DNA of 64,000 nt from Changchengzhania lutea (GTDB taxonomy: Bacteria > Bacteroidota > Bacteroidia > Flavobacteriales > Flavobacteriaceae): the NCBI RefSeq assembly GCF_006974145.1, contig NZ_CP039456.1, positions 3,534,499-3,598,498 of the forward strand. The letters run 5' to 3'. Numbering within the stretch: the first letter of the stretch is position 1; the number at the start of each line of letters is the position of its first letter. The translations under genes were made by a program, and so were the position numbers. Under the pieces are notes generated by a model. That model was not told the DNA's origin, did no database searches, and saw only the letters and a program-made list of their open reading frames with translations. This document shows, piece after piece, positions 19,668-28,821 of the stretch.

Positions 19668-21221
19668 TTATTTTGGACTGAAAACCGCAAAAGGAATTAT
19701 CATTTCTTCTAGCGAAACGCCACCATGTTGATAGGTATTTCTGTAATAACTAACGTAATGATTGTAGTTGTTGGGATAAGCGAAGAACAAGTCATTTTTA
19801 GCAAATATATAAGAACTGCTCATATTAATTGAAGGCAGGTGAATTTCTTGCGGATCTTTAGCCACCAAAACATCTTTAGTATCGTAGGTTAAACTTCTTC
19901 CCGTTTTATACCGAAGGTTTAAGCTCGTCTCTCTATCTCCAATAACTTTTGATGGGTTCTTAACATTAATAGTACCGTGATCGGTGGTGAGTATTAACTT
20001 GAAGCCTAAATTTTGTGCAAGATGTATCATTTCCAAAAGCGGGGAATTTTTAAACCAACTTACTGTTAAAGACCGGTAGGCTTTGTCGTTAGATGCTAAT
20101 TCCTTAACCACTTCCATTTCTGTTTTAGAGTGGGACAGCATATCAACAAAATTATAGACCACGACAGTGAGATCATTGTTTTTAAGTGTGTTGAAATTTT
20201 CAACTAATTTCTTTCCAGATTTAAGGTTGGTAATCTTGTAATACTCGTGAGACAAATGGTTTAACCCTAAGCGCTTCATTTGCGTTTGTAAAAATTCAGC
20301 TTCGTATAAATTTTTACCACCTTCATCGGTATCATTTCGCCAGTATTCTGGAAATAATTTTTCCATGTCACTTGGCATGAGTCCAGAGAAAATGGCATTT
20401 CGTGCATATTGCGTAGCTGTTGGTAAAATGCTGAAAAAGGCTTCTTCTTTTTCCTTTTTATAATAGTTGTTGATAATGGGTTCAAAAACCTTCCATTGGT
20501 CGTATCTTAAATTATCAATGACTAGCAATAATGTTGGCTGTTCCTTACTTAATTCTGGAGCAATTTTTTCTTTAAATAGCGTATGTGACAGAATAGGCGC
20601 TTCGGTATGTGGTTTAAACCAGTTTGAATAATTTTTATCAATATATTTCCCAAATTGCGTATTCGCTTCATTTTTTTGGGATTCCAATATTTCGAACATA
20701 CCTGCATCTTCGATATCTTCCAATTGTAATTCCCAGTAAATAAGTTTTTGGTATAAAGAAACCCACTCTTCATAGGAATTTACCATAGACAGATCCATGG
20801 CTATTTTTCTAAATTCCTGCTGATAGTTAGACGTTGTTTTTTCCGAAACCAATCTAGAATGATCTAAGTTCTTTTTTAAACTTAAAAGGATTTGATTTGG
20901 ATTTACCGGTTTTATAAGGTAGTCTGCTATTTTGTTGCCAATAGCTTCTTCCATAATATACTCTTCCTCACTTTTGGTTATCATAACTACAGGAAGATTA
21001 TCTTTTTTTTCCTTAATTTCATTCAGGGTTTCCAAACCAGTGAGTCCTGGCATATTTTCATCTAAGAAGACGATATCAAAATTAGTATCATCTAAAATAT
21101 CAAGAGCTTCCGTGCCGCTTTGACAAGTCGTTACCACATAGTTTCGTTGTTCAAGAAATAAAATATGAGGTTTTAGTAAATCAATTTCATCATCTACCCA
21201 AAGTATTTGTATTGTATTCAT
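19668..21221 (-). CDS. porX: PorX: response regulator with PglZ/alkaline-phosphatase-like output domain
   Basis: Regulator of type IX secretion and gliding genes in Bacteroidota, partner of the histidine kinase PorY. 517 aa. The receiver domain (1-120) has the acidic pair Asp10/Asp11, phospho-acceptor Asp54 in FLDENMPG, and Lys104 in LIKPVNP. The C-terminal PglZ domain (about 200-517) has LLVIDNLRYDQW, the zinc-site LTTDHGTINVK and YQHGGVSLEEMIIPF, as in the known PorX phosphatase fold. Transcribed divergently from the HD-domain gene. Confidence 0.93.
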   Translation of the reverse strand: MNTIQILWVDDEIDLLKPHILFLEQRNYVVTTCQSGTEALDILDDTNFDIVFLDENMPGLTGLETLNEIKEKKDNLPVVMITKSEEEYIMEEAIGNKIADYLIKPVNPNQILLSLKKNLDHSRLVSEKTTSNYQQEFRKIAMDLSMVNSYEEWVSLYQKLIYWELQLEDIEDAGMFEILESQKNEANTQFGKYIDKNYSNWFKPHTEAPILSHTLFKEKIAPELSKEQPTLLLVIDNLRYDQWKVFEPIINNYYKKEKEEAFFSILPTATQYARNAIFSGLMPSDMEKLFPEYWRNDTDEGGKNLYEAEFLQTQMKRLGLNHLSHEYYKITNLKSGKKLVENFNTLKNNDLTVVVYNFVDMLSHSKTEMEVVKELASNDKAYRSLTVSWFKNSPLLEMIHLAQNLGFKLILTTDHGTINVKNPSKVIGDRETSLNLRYKTGRSLTYDTKDVLVAKDPQEIHLPSINMSSSYIFAKNDLFFAYPNNYNHYVSYYRNTYQHGGVSLEEMIIPFAVFSPK

Positions 21222-21287
21222 ATAGAATTAATTAATAGCAGTTAGCGTAATTTGTATTTTGAATGGACTTTATAGACCGCATATAAT

Positions 21288-21295
21288 TATATTTG
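21288..21295 (+). promoter_or_regulatory. -7 box upstream of the HD-domain gene
   Basis: TATATTTG matches TAnnTTTG and sits 27 nt before the TTG start. No clear -33 TTG at usual spacing. Confidence 0.4.
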
Positions 21296-21322
21296 TGTCT
21301 ATAAATCATTAATTATTAAAGT

Positions 21323-22543
21323 TTGAACAAACTTAAGATATTAAACGACCCAATTTACGGTTTTATTACTATTCCAAATACGCTAATTTTCGACTTAATA
21401 CAGCACAAGTATTTTCAAAGGTTACGTAGAATCACTCAAATGGGGATGTCTTATTTAGTTTACCCTGGTGCGCATCATACGCGTTTTCATCATGCTATAG
21501 GTTGCGTACATTTAATGCAACAAGCGGTTAAAGTGCTTCGTTTTAAAGGGGTTAGTATTAGTAATGAAGAAGAGGGAGCTTTATATATAGCGATATTGCT
21601 GCACGATATTGGTCATGGTCCCTTCTCTCATGCCATGGAACATAGTATTGTAAATAACGTATCTCACGAAGCCATTTCGTTGCTTTTCATGGAGCATCTT
21701 AATGAAGAATTTAACGGAAGTTTAACGCTTGCCATCCAAATATTCAAAGGCGAATACCCCAGGGAATTCATGTGTCAGCTAATATCTGGTCAACTGGATA
21801 TGGATAGGGCAGATTATTTAAAACGAGATAGTTTTTATACCGGTGTTGCAGAAGGCAATATTAATAGCGAGCGTTTAATAACGATGCTTCATGTGGTTAA
21901 TGATAAACTTGTAGTAGAGGAGAAAGGCATTTATAGCGTCGAAAAATTCATCATAGCAAGACGGCTTATGTATTGGCAGGTCTATTTGCATAAAACGGGT
22001 TTGGTTGCGGAGCAATTACTGATTAGAGTATTAAAGCGCGCTAAGGAACTGCATGTAAAAGGTGATAAGTTAAAGGCCAGCGCTGCACTCCAACATTTTT
22101 TAAATAATGAAGTCTCATTGAAAGATTTTAATTCTGAAACTTTAGGTGTGTTTGCAAATTTGGATGATTATGATATTATTTCAGCAATGAAAGATTGGCA
22201 ATACCATGACGATTTTGTATTGGGTAATTTATCTGAAATGATTATCAATAGGAATCTATTGAAAATTAAGCTCAAAAATAAAAACATAAAAAGTCAAAGT
22301 CTTGAAAAACATATTCACGCACTCATTAAAACATATCATATTAGTGATTACGAAGCAAGATATTTTGTATTTAGTGGTAGCATATCCAATCAAGCCTATC
22401 AGTTAAAGCACAATAGTATTAATATTTTGCACAAATCGGGAAAGATAGAAGATATCGTAAAAGCATCAGATCAACTTAATTTAAAAGCCCTATCCAAACC
22501 TGTTACTAAATATTATATCTGTTATCCTAAGGAAATCTTATAG
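21323..22543 (+). CDS. HD-domain phosphohydrolase (dGTPase/SAMHD1-like)
   Basis: 406 aa. Metal-binding HD motifs are RFHHAIGCVHL (His near residue 54), LLHDIGHGPFSHAMEH (about 94-109) and the later DMDRADYLKRDS. This is the arrangement of dNTP triphosphohydrolase-like HD proteins. The best start is TTG at 21323 (MNKLKILNDPIYG), which matches the family N-terminus; no ATG lies close by. It is just before the lipid A genes but separated by about 140 nt. Substrate cannot be stated. Confidence 0.85.
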   Translation: MNKLKILNDPIYGFITIPNTLIFDLIQHKYFQRLRRITQMGMSYLVYPGAHHTRFHHAIGCVHLMQQAVKVLRFKGVSISNEEEGALYIAILLHDIGHGPFSHAMEHSIVNNVSHEAISLLFMEHLNEEFNGSLTLAIQIFKGEYPREFMCQLISGQLDMDRADYLKRDSFYTGVAEGNINSERLITMLHVVNDKLVVEEKGIYSVEKFIIARRLMYWQVYLHKTGLVAEQLLIRVLKRAKELHVKGDKLKASAALQHFLNNEVSLKDFNSETLGVFANLDDYDIISAMKDWQYHDDFVLGNLSEMIINRNLLKIKLKNKNIKSQSLEKHIHALIKTYHISDYEARYFVFSGSISNQAYQLKHNSINILHKSGKIEDIVKASDQLNLKALSKPVTKYYICYPKEIL

Positions 22544-22684
22544 TTACATTCACATTACATAAAAACCTGTAACGTTTTAATATTACAATCAGCTATTAAA
22601 TGGATAAAGCAGGAGCACATGAAAAACTTTAGTACATTTTTCCTATTTTTGCGAAGATTAATCAAGAAACAACAAACCTAACTA

Positions 22685-23698
22685 GTGAAATTTACAGCAC
22701 AACAAATTGCAGGGATTCTTGAAGGAGATGTAGTTGGAAATCCGGATGCAGAAGTGTCTAAACTTTCCAAAATTGAAGAAGGTTTTGATGGGTCTTTAAC
22801 GTTTTTGGCAAATCCAAAATATACGTCTTACATTTATTCTACTAAAGCTTCAATAACTATTGTCAATCGGAGCTTTCAGCCTGAAGATGATATTAACACC
22901 ACGCTTATAAAAGTTGATGATGCTTATTTAGCATTTTCCAAAATATTAGAGTTTTATAATGCAGTAAAATTGAATAAAGCAGGTGTAGAACAACCGTCTT
23001 ATATTTCAGATTCTGCTAAATATGGTGAGGGTGTCTACGTCGGTGCTTTTTCATATATAGGTGATAATGTAATGTTAGGCAGAAATGTTAAAGTCTTCCC
23101 GAGTGCTTATATTGGAGATAACGTAACCATAGGGGATGATACCATTGTTTTTTCAGGCGCTAAAATTTATTCTGAAACCATTATAGGAAACCATTGTATT
23201 ATAAATTCAGGAGCTATTGTAGGAGCCGATGGTTTTGGTTTTGCACCTAACGAAAATGGTGGTTATAATAAGATCCCACAAACTGGAAATGTCATTATTG
23301 AAGATTATGTAGATATTGGTGCTGCTACAACTATAGATCGAGCAACCTTAGGATCAACGATTATAAGACAAGGTGTTAAACTGGATAATCAAATACAAAT
23401 AGCTCACAACGTTGAAATTGGAAAAAATACGGTAATTGCTGCACAAACTGGAATTGCCGGTTCTACTAAAATAGGAGAAAACTGCCAAATAGGAGGACAG
23501 GTCGGTATTGCTGGTCATATAGTTATTGGAAATAACGTGAAGATTCAAGCGCAGTCTGGTATAGCGCGTAATATTAAAGATGATGAAATATTACAAGGCT
23601 CTCCCGCAATAGCGCTTAGCGATTACAATAAATCTTATGTTCATTTTAAAAACCTGCCTAAGATTGTTAAAAAAATTAATGATTTAGAAAAAAAATAA
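22685..23698 (+). CDS. lpxD: UDP-3-O-(3-hydroxyacyl)glucosamine N-acyltransferase
   Basis: Third step of lipid A synthesis, 337 aa. The N-terminal uridine-binding domain (1-100) is followed by a left-handed beta-helix of hexapeptide repeats such as IGDNVT, with the catalytic-His region [12 protein letters not shown] (His near 241) and GADGFGFAP. Start is GTG at 22685. The next gene begins 2 nt after the stop. A second, diverged lpxD-like gene lies at 26550-27479. Confidence 0.94.
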   Translation: MKFTAQQIAGILEGDVVGNPDAEVSKLSKIEEGFDGSLTFLANPKYTSYIYSTKASITIVNRSFQPEDDINTTLIKVDDAYLAFSKILEFYNAVKLNKAGVEQPSYISDSAKYGEGVYVGAFSYIGDNVMLGRNVKVFPSAYIGDNVTIGDDTIVFSGAKIYSETIIGNHCIINSGAIVGADGFGFAPNENGGYNKIPQTGNVIIEDYVDIGAATTIDRATLGSTIIRQGVKLDNQIQIAHNVEIGKNTVIAAQTGIAGSTKIGENCQIGGQVGIAGHIVIGNNVKIQAQSGIARNIKDDEILQGSPAIALSDYNKSYVHFKNLPKIVKKINDLEKK

Positions 23699-23699
23699 A

Positions 23700-25106
23700 A
23701 TGGGAATAGTTAATACAGAAATAAAGCAAAAAACCATTGAAAAACCGGTGTCATTAACTGGTGTTGGTTTGCATACTGGTAAAAATGTTACCCTAACATT
23801 CAAACCAGCGCCAGCAAATTTCGGATTGGTCTTTAAAAGAATTGATTTAGAAGGCGAACCCGTTATTGAGGCCGATGCCAACTACGTTACTAATACGCAA
23901 AGAGGAACATGCTTGGAGAAAAATGGTGTAGTCATTCAAACCTCAGAGCACGTACTTGCGGCATTAGTGGGTTTAGATATTGATAATGCTATTATAGAAT
24001 TAAATGAGTCCGAGCCACCAATCATGGATGGTTCAGCAAAGTTTTTTGTAGCATCTTTAGAAAAAGCAGGATCAGTAGATCTTGATGCTTATAGGGAAGA
24101 GTATGTTGTGAATGAAATTGTTTCATATAAAGATGAGAAATCTGGAAGTGAGATTTTGGTGATGCCTTCAACGGAATATCAAATTACAACTATGGTAGAT
24201 TTTGGAACGAAAGTTTTAGGAACCCAAAATGCCACTTTAGATCATATTTCAGATTTTAAAAAAGATATATCTGATGCTAGAACATTCAGCTTTCTACATG
24301 AAATTGAAATGCTTTTAGAGCACGGTTTAATTAAAGGAGGTGATTTAAATAATGCTATTGTGTATGTGGACAAAGCGTTGTCAAAAGAAACCATGGAGAA
24401 ATTGAGAGTCGCTTTTAAAAAAGACTCTATAGCTGTCAAACCAAATGGCATATTAGATAACCTAACTTTACATTACCCTAATGAGGCCGCAAGACATAAA
24501 TTATTAGATGTTTTAGGAGATTTAGCTTTGGTGGGCACTCGCATACGTGGAAAGGTTATCGCCAATAAACCCGGACATTTTGTGAATACTGAATTTGCAA
24601 AGAAACTGTCAAAATTAATTAAGAATGAAAGACGGAATAATGTCCCATGTATTGATTTAAATCAAGAACCTTTGATGGATGTCAATCAAATCATGGCTAT
24701 GTTACCGCATAGACAACCGTTTCTTCTAATTGATAAAGTTTTCGAACTTACAGACAGTCATGTCGTAGGGATGAAAAATGTGACCATGAACGAATCTTTT
24801 TTTAAAGGTCATTTCCCAGGAGCACCAGTTATGCCAGGTGTTCTAATTGTTGAAGCCATGGCTCAAACAGGAGGTATTTTAGTATTAAATACGGTGCCAG
24901 ACCCTGAAAACTACTTAACCTTTTTTATGAAAATGGACAATGTGAAGTTCAAAAGGAAAGTTGTACCTGGAGATACCTTAATTTTTAAATGTTCGTTAAT
25001 AACACCCATTCGTCGCGGTATTTGTCACATGCAAGGCTATGCCTATGCGAATGGTAAACTTTGTGCTGAAGCAGAACTAATGGCTCAAATTTCTAAAGTA
25101 AAATAA
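23700..25106 (+). CDS. lpxC/fabZ: Bifunctional UDP-3-O-acyl-GlcNAc deacetylase / 3-hydroxyacyl-ACP dehydratase (LpxC-FabZ)
   Basis: A fusion characteristic of Bacteroidota, 468 aa. The N-terminal LpxC domain (1-305) has GVGLHTGKNV, the zinc-ligand SEHVLAAL, SDARTFSF and a HKLLDVLGDLAL motif with the other zinc residues. The C-terminal FabZ hotdog domain (about 320-468) has LPHRQPFLLIDKV and the catalytic GHFPGAPVMPGVLIVEAMAQ. The first half commits to lipid A, the second dehydrates hydroxyacyl-ACP. Tight spacing with lpxD and lpxA shows one operon. Confidence 0.96.
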   Translation: MGIVNTEIKQKTIEKPVSLTGVGLHTGKNVTLTFKPAPANFGLVFKRIDLEGEPVIEADANYVTNTQRGTCLEKNGVVIQTSEHVLAALVGLDIDNAIIELNESEPPIMDGSAKFFVASLEKAGSVDLDAYREEYVVNEIVSYKDEKSGSEILVMPSTEYQITTMVDFGTKVLGTQNATLDHISDFKKDISDARTFSFLHEIEMLLEHGLIKGGDLNNAIVYVDKALSKETMEKLRVAFKKDSIAVKPNGILDNLTLHYPNEAARHKLLDVLGDLALVGTRIRGKVIANKPGHFVNTEFAKKLSKLIKNERRNNVPCIDLNQEPLMDVNQIMAMLPHRQPFLLIDKVFELTDSHVVGMKNVTMNESFFKGHFPGAPVMPGVLIVEAMAQTGGILVLNTVPDPENYLTFFMKMDNVKFKRKVVPGDTLIFKCSLITPIRRGICHMQGYAYANGKLCAEAELMAQISKVK

Positions 25107-25108
25107 TT

Positions 25109-25894
25109 ATGAACCAACCACTCGCATACGTTCACCCCGGCGCTAAAATTGCTAAAAATGTTGTTATTGAACCTTTTACCACTATTCATAATAATGTAAA
25201 AATAGGTGAAGGTACTTGGATAGGAAGCAACGTCACCATTATGGAGGGTGCACGAATTGGAAAGAATTGTAGTATTTTCCCTGGTTCGGTCATTTCAGCA
25301 GTGCCACAAGATTTGAAGTATAACGATGAGGACACGACAGTCGAGATAGGTGATAATGTTACCATTCGAGAATGTGTTACTATAAATAGGGGTACGGCAG
25401 ATAGAATGAAAACCGTTATTGGTAATAATTGCCTCATTATGGCTTATTGTCACATCGCTCATGATTGTATTGTAGGTAATAATTGTATTTTTTCAAATAA
25501 TAGCACACTCGCTGGGCATATAACCATTGGAGATTACGTCGTTTTAGCCGGTATGACCGCCGTTCATCAATTTGTTTCGATAGGTAATCATGCCTTTGTT
25601 ACCGGTGGATCTTTGGTAAGAAAAGATGTTCCGCCTTACGTTAAAGCTGCACGTGAGCCATTATCTTATGTTGGTATTAACTCCGTAGGATTAAGACGAA
25701 GAGGCTATACAACAGAAAAAATTAGGGAAATTCAAAATATATTTAGAATTCTCTATCAGCAAAATTATAATAATACCCAAGCCTCAGAAATTATTGAAGC
25801 TGAAATGGAAGCAACTCCAGAGCGCGATGAAATTCTTCAATTTATTAAGAATTCGCATCGAGGCATCATGAAAGGATATTTTAAATCAAATTAA
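25109..25894 (+). CDS. lpxA: Acyl-ACP:UDP-N-acetylglucosamine O-acyltransferase
   Basis: First acylation of lipid A synthesis, 261 aa. N-terminal hexapeptide beta-helix repeats (IGEGTWIGSNVTIMEG, IGDNVTIRECVTINRGT), the catalytic-His region MAYCHIAHDCIVGNN, and the C-terminal helical domain with GINSVGLRRRG, the LpxA signature. It begins 2 nt after lpxC/fabZ and ends 4 nt before efp. Confidence 0.96.
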   Translation: MNQPLAYVHPGAKIAKNVVIEPFTTIHNNVKIGEGTWIGSNVTIMEGARIGKNCSIFPGSVISAVPQDLKYNDEDTTVEIGDNVTIRECVTINRGTADRMKTVIGNNCLIMAYCHIAHDCIVGNNCIFSNNSTLAGHITIGDYVVLAGMTAVHQFVSIGNHAFVTGGSLVRKDVPPYVKAAREPLSYVGINSVGLRRRGYTTEKIREIQNIFRILYQQNYNNTQASEIIEAEMEATPERDEILQFIKNSHRGIMKGYFKSN

Positions 25895-25898
25895 TTAT

Positions 25899-26465
25899 AT
25901 GGCAACTACAAGTGATATTAGAAACGGATTATGCATTCGTTACAACAATGATATTTATAAAATAATAGAATTTTTACACGTTAAACCTGGAAAAGGGCCT
26001 GCGTTCGTAAGAACAAAAATGAAAAGCGTTACCAGCGGAAAAGTGTTGGATAATACCTTTTCGGCGGGACATAAATTAGAAGATGTTCGTGTGGAAACAC
26101 ATAAGTTTCAGTTTTTATATCATGATGGAGAATTTTATCATTTTATGAACACCGAAGATTACACCCAGATAAGATTATTGGAGGCTGCGCTTGATAGTCC
26201 CGGACTAATGAAGGAAGGCGAAGTTGTCACAGTGATTATTAACACAGAAGACAACATGCCACTATCTGTAGAAATGCCTGCGAGTGTTGTGTTAGAAGTT
26301 ACAGCTACAGAACCTGGTGTTAAAGGAAACACAGCTACCAACGCCACAAAGCCTGCTACTGTTGAAACAGGAGCCGAAGTTAATGTGCCATTATTTATTA
26401 ATGAGGGCGATAAAATTAAAGTTGAAACCGATAAAGGGACTTACAAAGAACGTGTTAAGGAATAA
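25899..26465 (+). CDS. efp: Translation elongation factor P
   Basis: 188 aa with the three-domain EF-P pattern. Domain I contains the KPGKGPAFVRTKMKSV loop, whose Lys at the tip (about residue 32) relieves polyproline stalling. The C-terminal OB domain ends with PLFINEGDKIKVETDKGTYKERV. It sits inside the lipid A operon, an arrangement common in Bacteroidota. Confidence 0.96.
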   Translation: MATTSDIRNGLCIRYNNDIYKIIEFLHVKPGKGPAFVRTKMKSVTSGKVLDNTFSAGHKLEDVRVETHKFQFLYHDGEFYHFMNTEDYTQIRLLEAALDSPGLMKEGEVVTVIINTEDNMPLSVEMPASVVLEVTATEPGVKGNTATNATKPATVETGAEVNVPLFINEGDKIKVETDKGTYKERVKE

Positions 26466-26467
26466 TA

Positions 26468-26548
26468 AACTAGTCCACAGTTGCCAGTATTCAGTAAGCA
26501 GTAATTACGGAACCCTGAACACTGAAAACTGTATACTGAAAACTGAAT
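26468..26548. repeat. CAGT-rich imperfect inverted repeat between efp and lpxD2
   Basis: The spacer is almost wholly a repeat. The left arm CAGTTGCCAGTATTCAGTAAGC is matched, inverted, by the right arm ACTGTATACTGAAAACTG. The unit ACTGAAAACTG occurs twice with small change. It looks like a dispersed palindromic (REP-like) sequence filling an intergenic gap, not a standard terminator. Confidence 0.6.
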
Positions 26549-26549
26549 C

Positions 26550-27479
26550 ATGAAGTTTCCTAAGCCACATACTTTAAAAAAAATCTCCCAACTAATTGAT
26601 TGTGCTTTTATTGGGGATGACCATTTTCCAGTTCTGGGTATGAATGAAATTCATGTCGTGGAACCTGGAGATATCGTTTTTGTAGATCATCCCAAATATT
26701 ACGACAAAGCCTTAAGTTCTGCAGCAACAATAATCCTTATTAATAAAAAGGTAGACTGTCCAGAAGGTAAAGCCTTACTCATAAGCGATGATCCGTTTAG
26801 GGATTTCAACAAGTTGACCAGTCATTTTAAACCGTTCCACGCTGCGAATACTCAAATTTCAGATTCAGCCGTTATTGGTAAAAACACAATTATTCAGCCC
26901 AATTGTTTTATAGGCCATAATGTTACTATTGGCGATCATTGTGTGATACATTCTAATGTGAGCATTTATGATGATACCATCATTGGCAATCATGTCACCA
27001 TTCATGCGGGAACTGTTTTAGGTGCTAACGCGTTTTACTACAAAAAAAGAATGGAAGGCTACGATCGATTAAAATCGGGCGGACGAGTGGTTATTGAAAA
27101 CCACGTAGATATCGGTGCAGCATGTACTATAGATAGAGGCGTTACAGGAGACACAACTATTGGTGAAGGGTCTAAATTGGATAATCAAATCCAAATCGGC
27201 CATGACACTTTAATTGGAAAAAACTGTTTAATTGCTTCCCAAACGGGTATTGCTGGCTGCGTAGTGGTGGAAGACGACGTGACTATTTGGGGACAAGTGG
27301 GTGTAAAAAGTGGGATTACCATTGCCAAAGGGACTGTGCTTTATGCACAATCTGGTTTAGGACATTCCACCGATGAAAATAAAAGCTACTTTGGTTCTCC
27401 GGCGGTCGAAGCGAGAGAGCGGTTCAAGGAAATGGCATATCTCAAAAAACTTCCAGAAATATTTAAAAAAATAAAATAA
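26550..27479 (+). CDS. LpxD-like N-acyltransferase, second copy
   Basis: 309 aa, of the left-handed beta-helix acyltransferases. It has the LpxD N-terminal domain with [15 protein letters not shown], hexapeptide repeats ([20 protein letters not shown]), [10 protein letters not shown] and the catalytic-type [12 protein letters not shown] His. It differs from the copy at 22685-23698 in the GADGFGF region, which here reads GANAFYY. It may act on another substrate or chain length; the true role is unknown. Confidence 0.85.
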   Translation: MKFPKPHTLKKISQLIDCAFIGDDHFPVLGMNEIHVVEPGDIVFVDHPKYYDKALSSAATIILINKKVDCPEGKALLISDDPFRDFNKLTSHFKPFHAANTQISDSAVIGKNTIIQPNCFIGHNVTIGDHCVIHSNVSIYDDTIIGNHVTIHAGTVLGANAFYYKKRMEGYDRLKSGGRVVIENHVDIGAACTIDRGVTGDTTIGEGSKLDNQIQIGHDTLIGKNCLIASQTGIAGCVVVEDDVTIWGQVGVKSGITIAKGTVLYAQSGLGHSTDENKSYFGSPAVEARERFKEMAYLKKLPEIFKKIK

Positions 27480-27485
27480 CTAAGC

Positions 27486-27515
27486 TTGAAAAGTGTGTGC
27501 AAAATGCTACTTTTG
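27486..27515 (+). promoter_or_regulatory. Bacteroidota-type promoter of sucD
   Basis: TTG at 27486-27488, a 19-nt spacer, then TACTTTTG at 27508-27515. Both parts and the spacing match the Bacteroidota TTG-N19-TAnnTTTG consensus, and the box is 31 nt before the start codon. The best promoter match in the window. Confidence 0.75.
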
Positions 27516-27546
27516 CAAAGCTTTATTTAAATAAAATATAACCCAT

Positions 27547-28419
27547 ATGAGTGTTTTAGTAAACAAAGATTCAAAAATTATAGTCCAAGGTTTTACAGGA
27601 AGTGAAGGGACGTTCCATGCTAGTCAAATGATTGAATATGGAACCAATGTTGTTGGTGGAGTAACACCAGGAAAGGGTGGCCAAACACACCTTGATAAGC
27701 CCGTTTTTAATACAGTTAAAGATGCTGTAGATGAAGCTGGTGCAGATACTACAATTATTTTCGTTCCGCCGGCATTTGCGGCCGATGCGATTATGGAAGC
27801 TGCTGATGCTGGTATAAAAGTAATTATTGCTATTACTGAAGGAATCCCAGTTGCGGATATGATTCAGGCTTCTAACTATATAAAAAATAAAGATTGCAGA
27901 TTAATAGGTCCTAATTGCCCAGGTGTTATAACACCCGGAGAAGCGAAAGTTGGTATCATGCCCGGTTTTGTTTTTAAAACTGGAAAAGTAGGTATTGTTT
28001 CTAAATCGGGGACATTGACTTACGAAGCTGCCGACCAAGTGGTTAAACAAGGCTTAGGTATAACAACGGCTATTGGTATTGGAGGAGACCCTATTATTGG
28101 AACCACAACAAAGGAAGCGGTTGAGCTATTAATTAATGATCCAGAAACTGAAGCTGTCGTTATGATTGGTGAAATAGGCGGTCAATTAGAAGCAGATGCT
28201 GCCAATTGGTATAAAGCAAGCGGTAGTAAAAAGCCTATTATTGGTTTTATAGCTGGTGAAACTGCGCCTGCCGGACGTACTATGGGACATGCTGGTGCCA
28301 TTGTAGGCGGTAGTGACGACACAGCACAGGCAAAAAAGAAAATTATGAGAGCTTGTGGTATTCATGTGGTAGAATCACCTGCCGAAATAGGAAAGAAAGT
28401 AGCTGAAGTTTTGGCTTAA
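27547..28419 (+). CDS. sucD: Succinyl-CoA synthetase subunit alpha
   Basis: TCA-cycle enzyme subunit, 290 aa, carrying the CoA-binding domain ([26 protein letters not shown]) and the phospho-histidine loop near residue 247 ([11 protein letters not shown]). IGPNCPGVI and [14 protein letters not shown] are conserved. The beta subunit is not next to it. It has its own promoter and a strong terminator. Confidence 0.96.
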   Translation: MSVLVNKDSKIIVQGFTGSEGTFHASQMIEYGTNVVGGVTPGKGGQTHLDKPVFNTVKDAVDEAGADTTIIFVPPAFAADAIMEAADAGIKVIIAITEGIPVADMIQASNYIKNKDCRLIGPNCPGVITPGEAKVGIMPGFVFKTGKVGIVSKSGTLTYEAADQVVKQGLGITTAIGIGGDPIIGTTTKEAVELLINDPETEAVVMIGEIGGQLEADAANWYKASGSKKPIIGFIAGETAPAGRTMGHAGAIVGGSDDTAQAKKKIMRACGIHVVESPAEIGKKVAEVLA

Positions 28420-28442
28420 AAATCTAAATATATTTATAAAAG

Positions 28443-28470
28443 ACCTCACAAGAATTTGTGAGGTTTTTTT
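28443..28470 (+). terminator. Intrinsic terminator after sucD
   Basis: ACCTCACAA, loop GAAT, TTGTGAGGT: a perfect 9-bp stem followed by a run of T, 24 nt after the stop codon. Confidence 0.9.
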
Positions 28471-28539
28471 ATTTGTTGCCATCAGTATTTGCTATATTTG
28501 AATTCAACTTTTTTTCAAATAAGCCTTTTGGAAAGAATA

Positions 28540-28703
28540 ATACCAATTATAATTTAAAATGGGCTTGAAACAATTTGAGTTATAGTGTGCCCAGATGAGA
28601 TAGAAAATCAAAGCATAGCCTTAGAGCTACGGTTTTATTTTATAGTGATATATGGGTGCAATAGAAACGAATTTTTAAGCGTATTTTATGTTGTAATTGG
28701 TAT
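28540..28703. mobile_element. MITE-like element with ATACCAATTA termini (164 bp)
   Basis: The left end ATACCAATTATAATTTAAAAT is matched, inverted, by the right end ATTTTATGTTGTAATTGGTAT with a few mismatches. TAA flanks both inner TACC/GGTA ends, consistent with a 3-bp duplication. No coding frame. I recall very similar dispersed sequences in other Flavobacteriaceae genomes, including the internal AAAATCAAAGCATAGCC, so this is probably a family-wide non-autonomous element. Confidence 0.75.
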
Positions 28704-28723
28704 AACACCAACTAAATTTTACA

Positions 28724-28821
28724 TAACTACATGAAACATCCATAACTAAAAGTTCGATACATAAGGGCAATGATTAAATGGATGTCGCATGTGACCAATA
28801 AAAAACAATAGATATAAACAC
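28724..28821 (+). repeat. Hairpin leader repeat, copy C, ending at the fabG start codon
   Basis: Arms CATGAAACATCCAT (28730-28743) and ATGGATGTCGCATG (28778-28791) pair with two central mismatches around a 34-nt loop. The shared tail ACCAATAAAAAAC...ATAAACAC ends at the fabG ATG. Copy C is the clearest member; copies A and B lie on the other strand. Confidence 0.78.

Noticed and set aside
20276-20773. Two minus-strand frames of 69 and 74 codons within porX
   Set aside because: Other-frame shadows of porX, no start context or features.
23005-27425. Hexapeptide-coding DNA in lpxD, lpxA and lpxD2 considered as tandem nucleotide repeats or CRISPR
   Set aside because: The repetition is at protein level (left-handed beta-helix) and diverged at DNA level.
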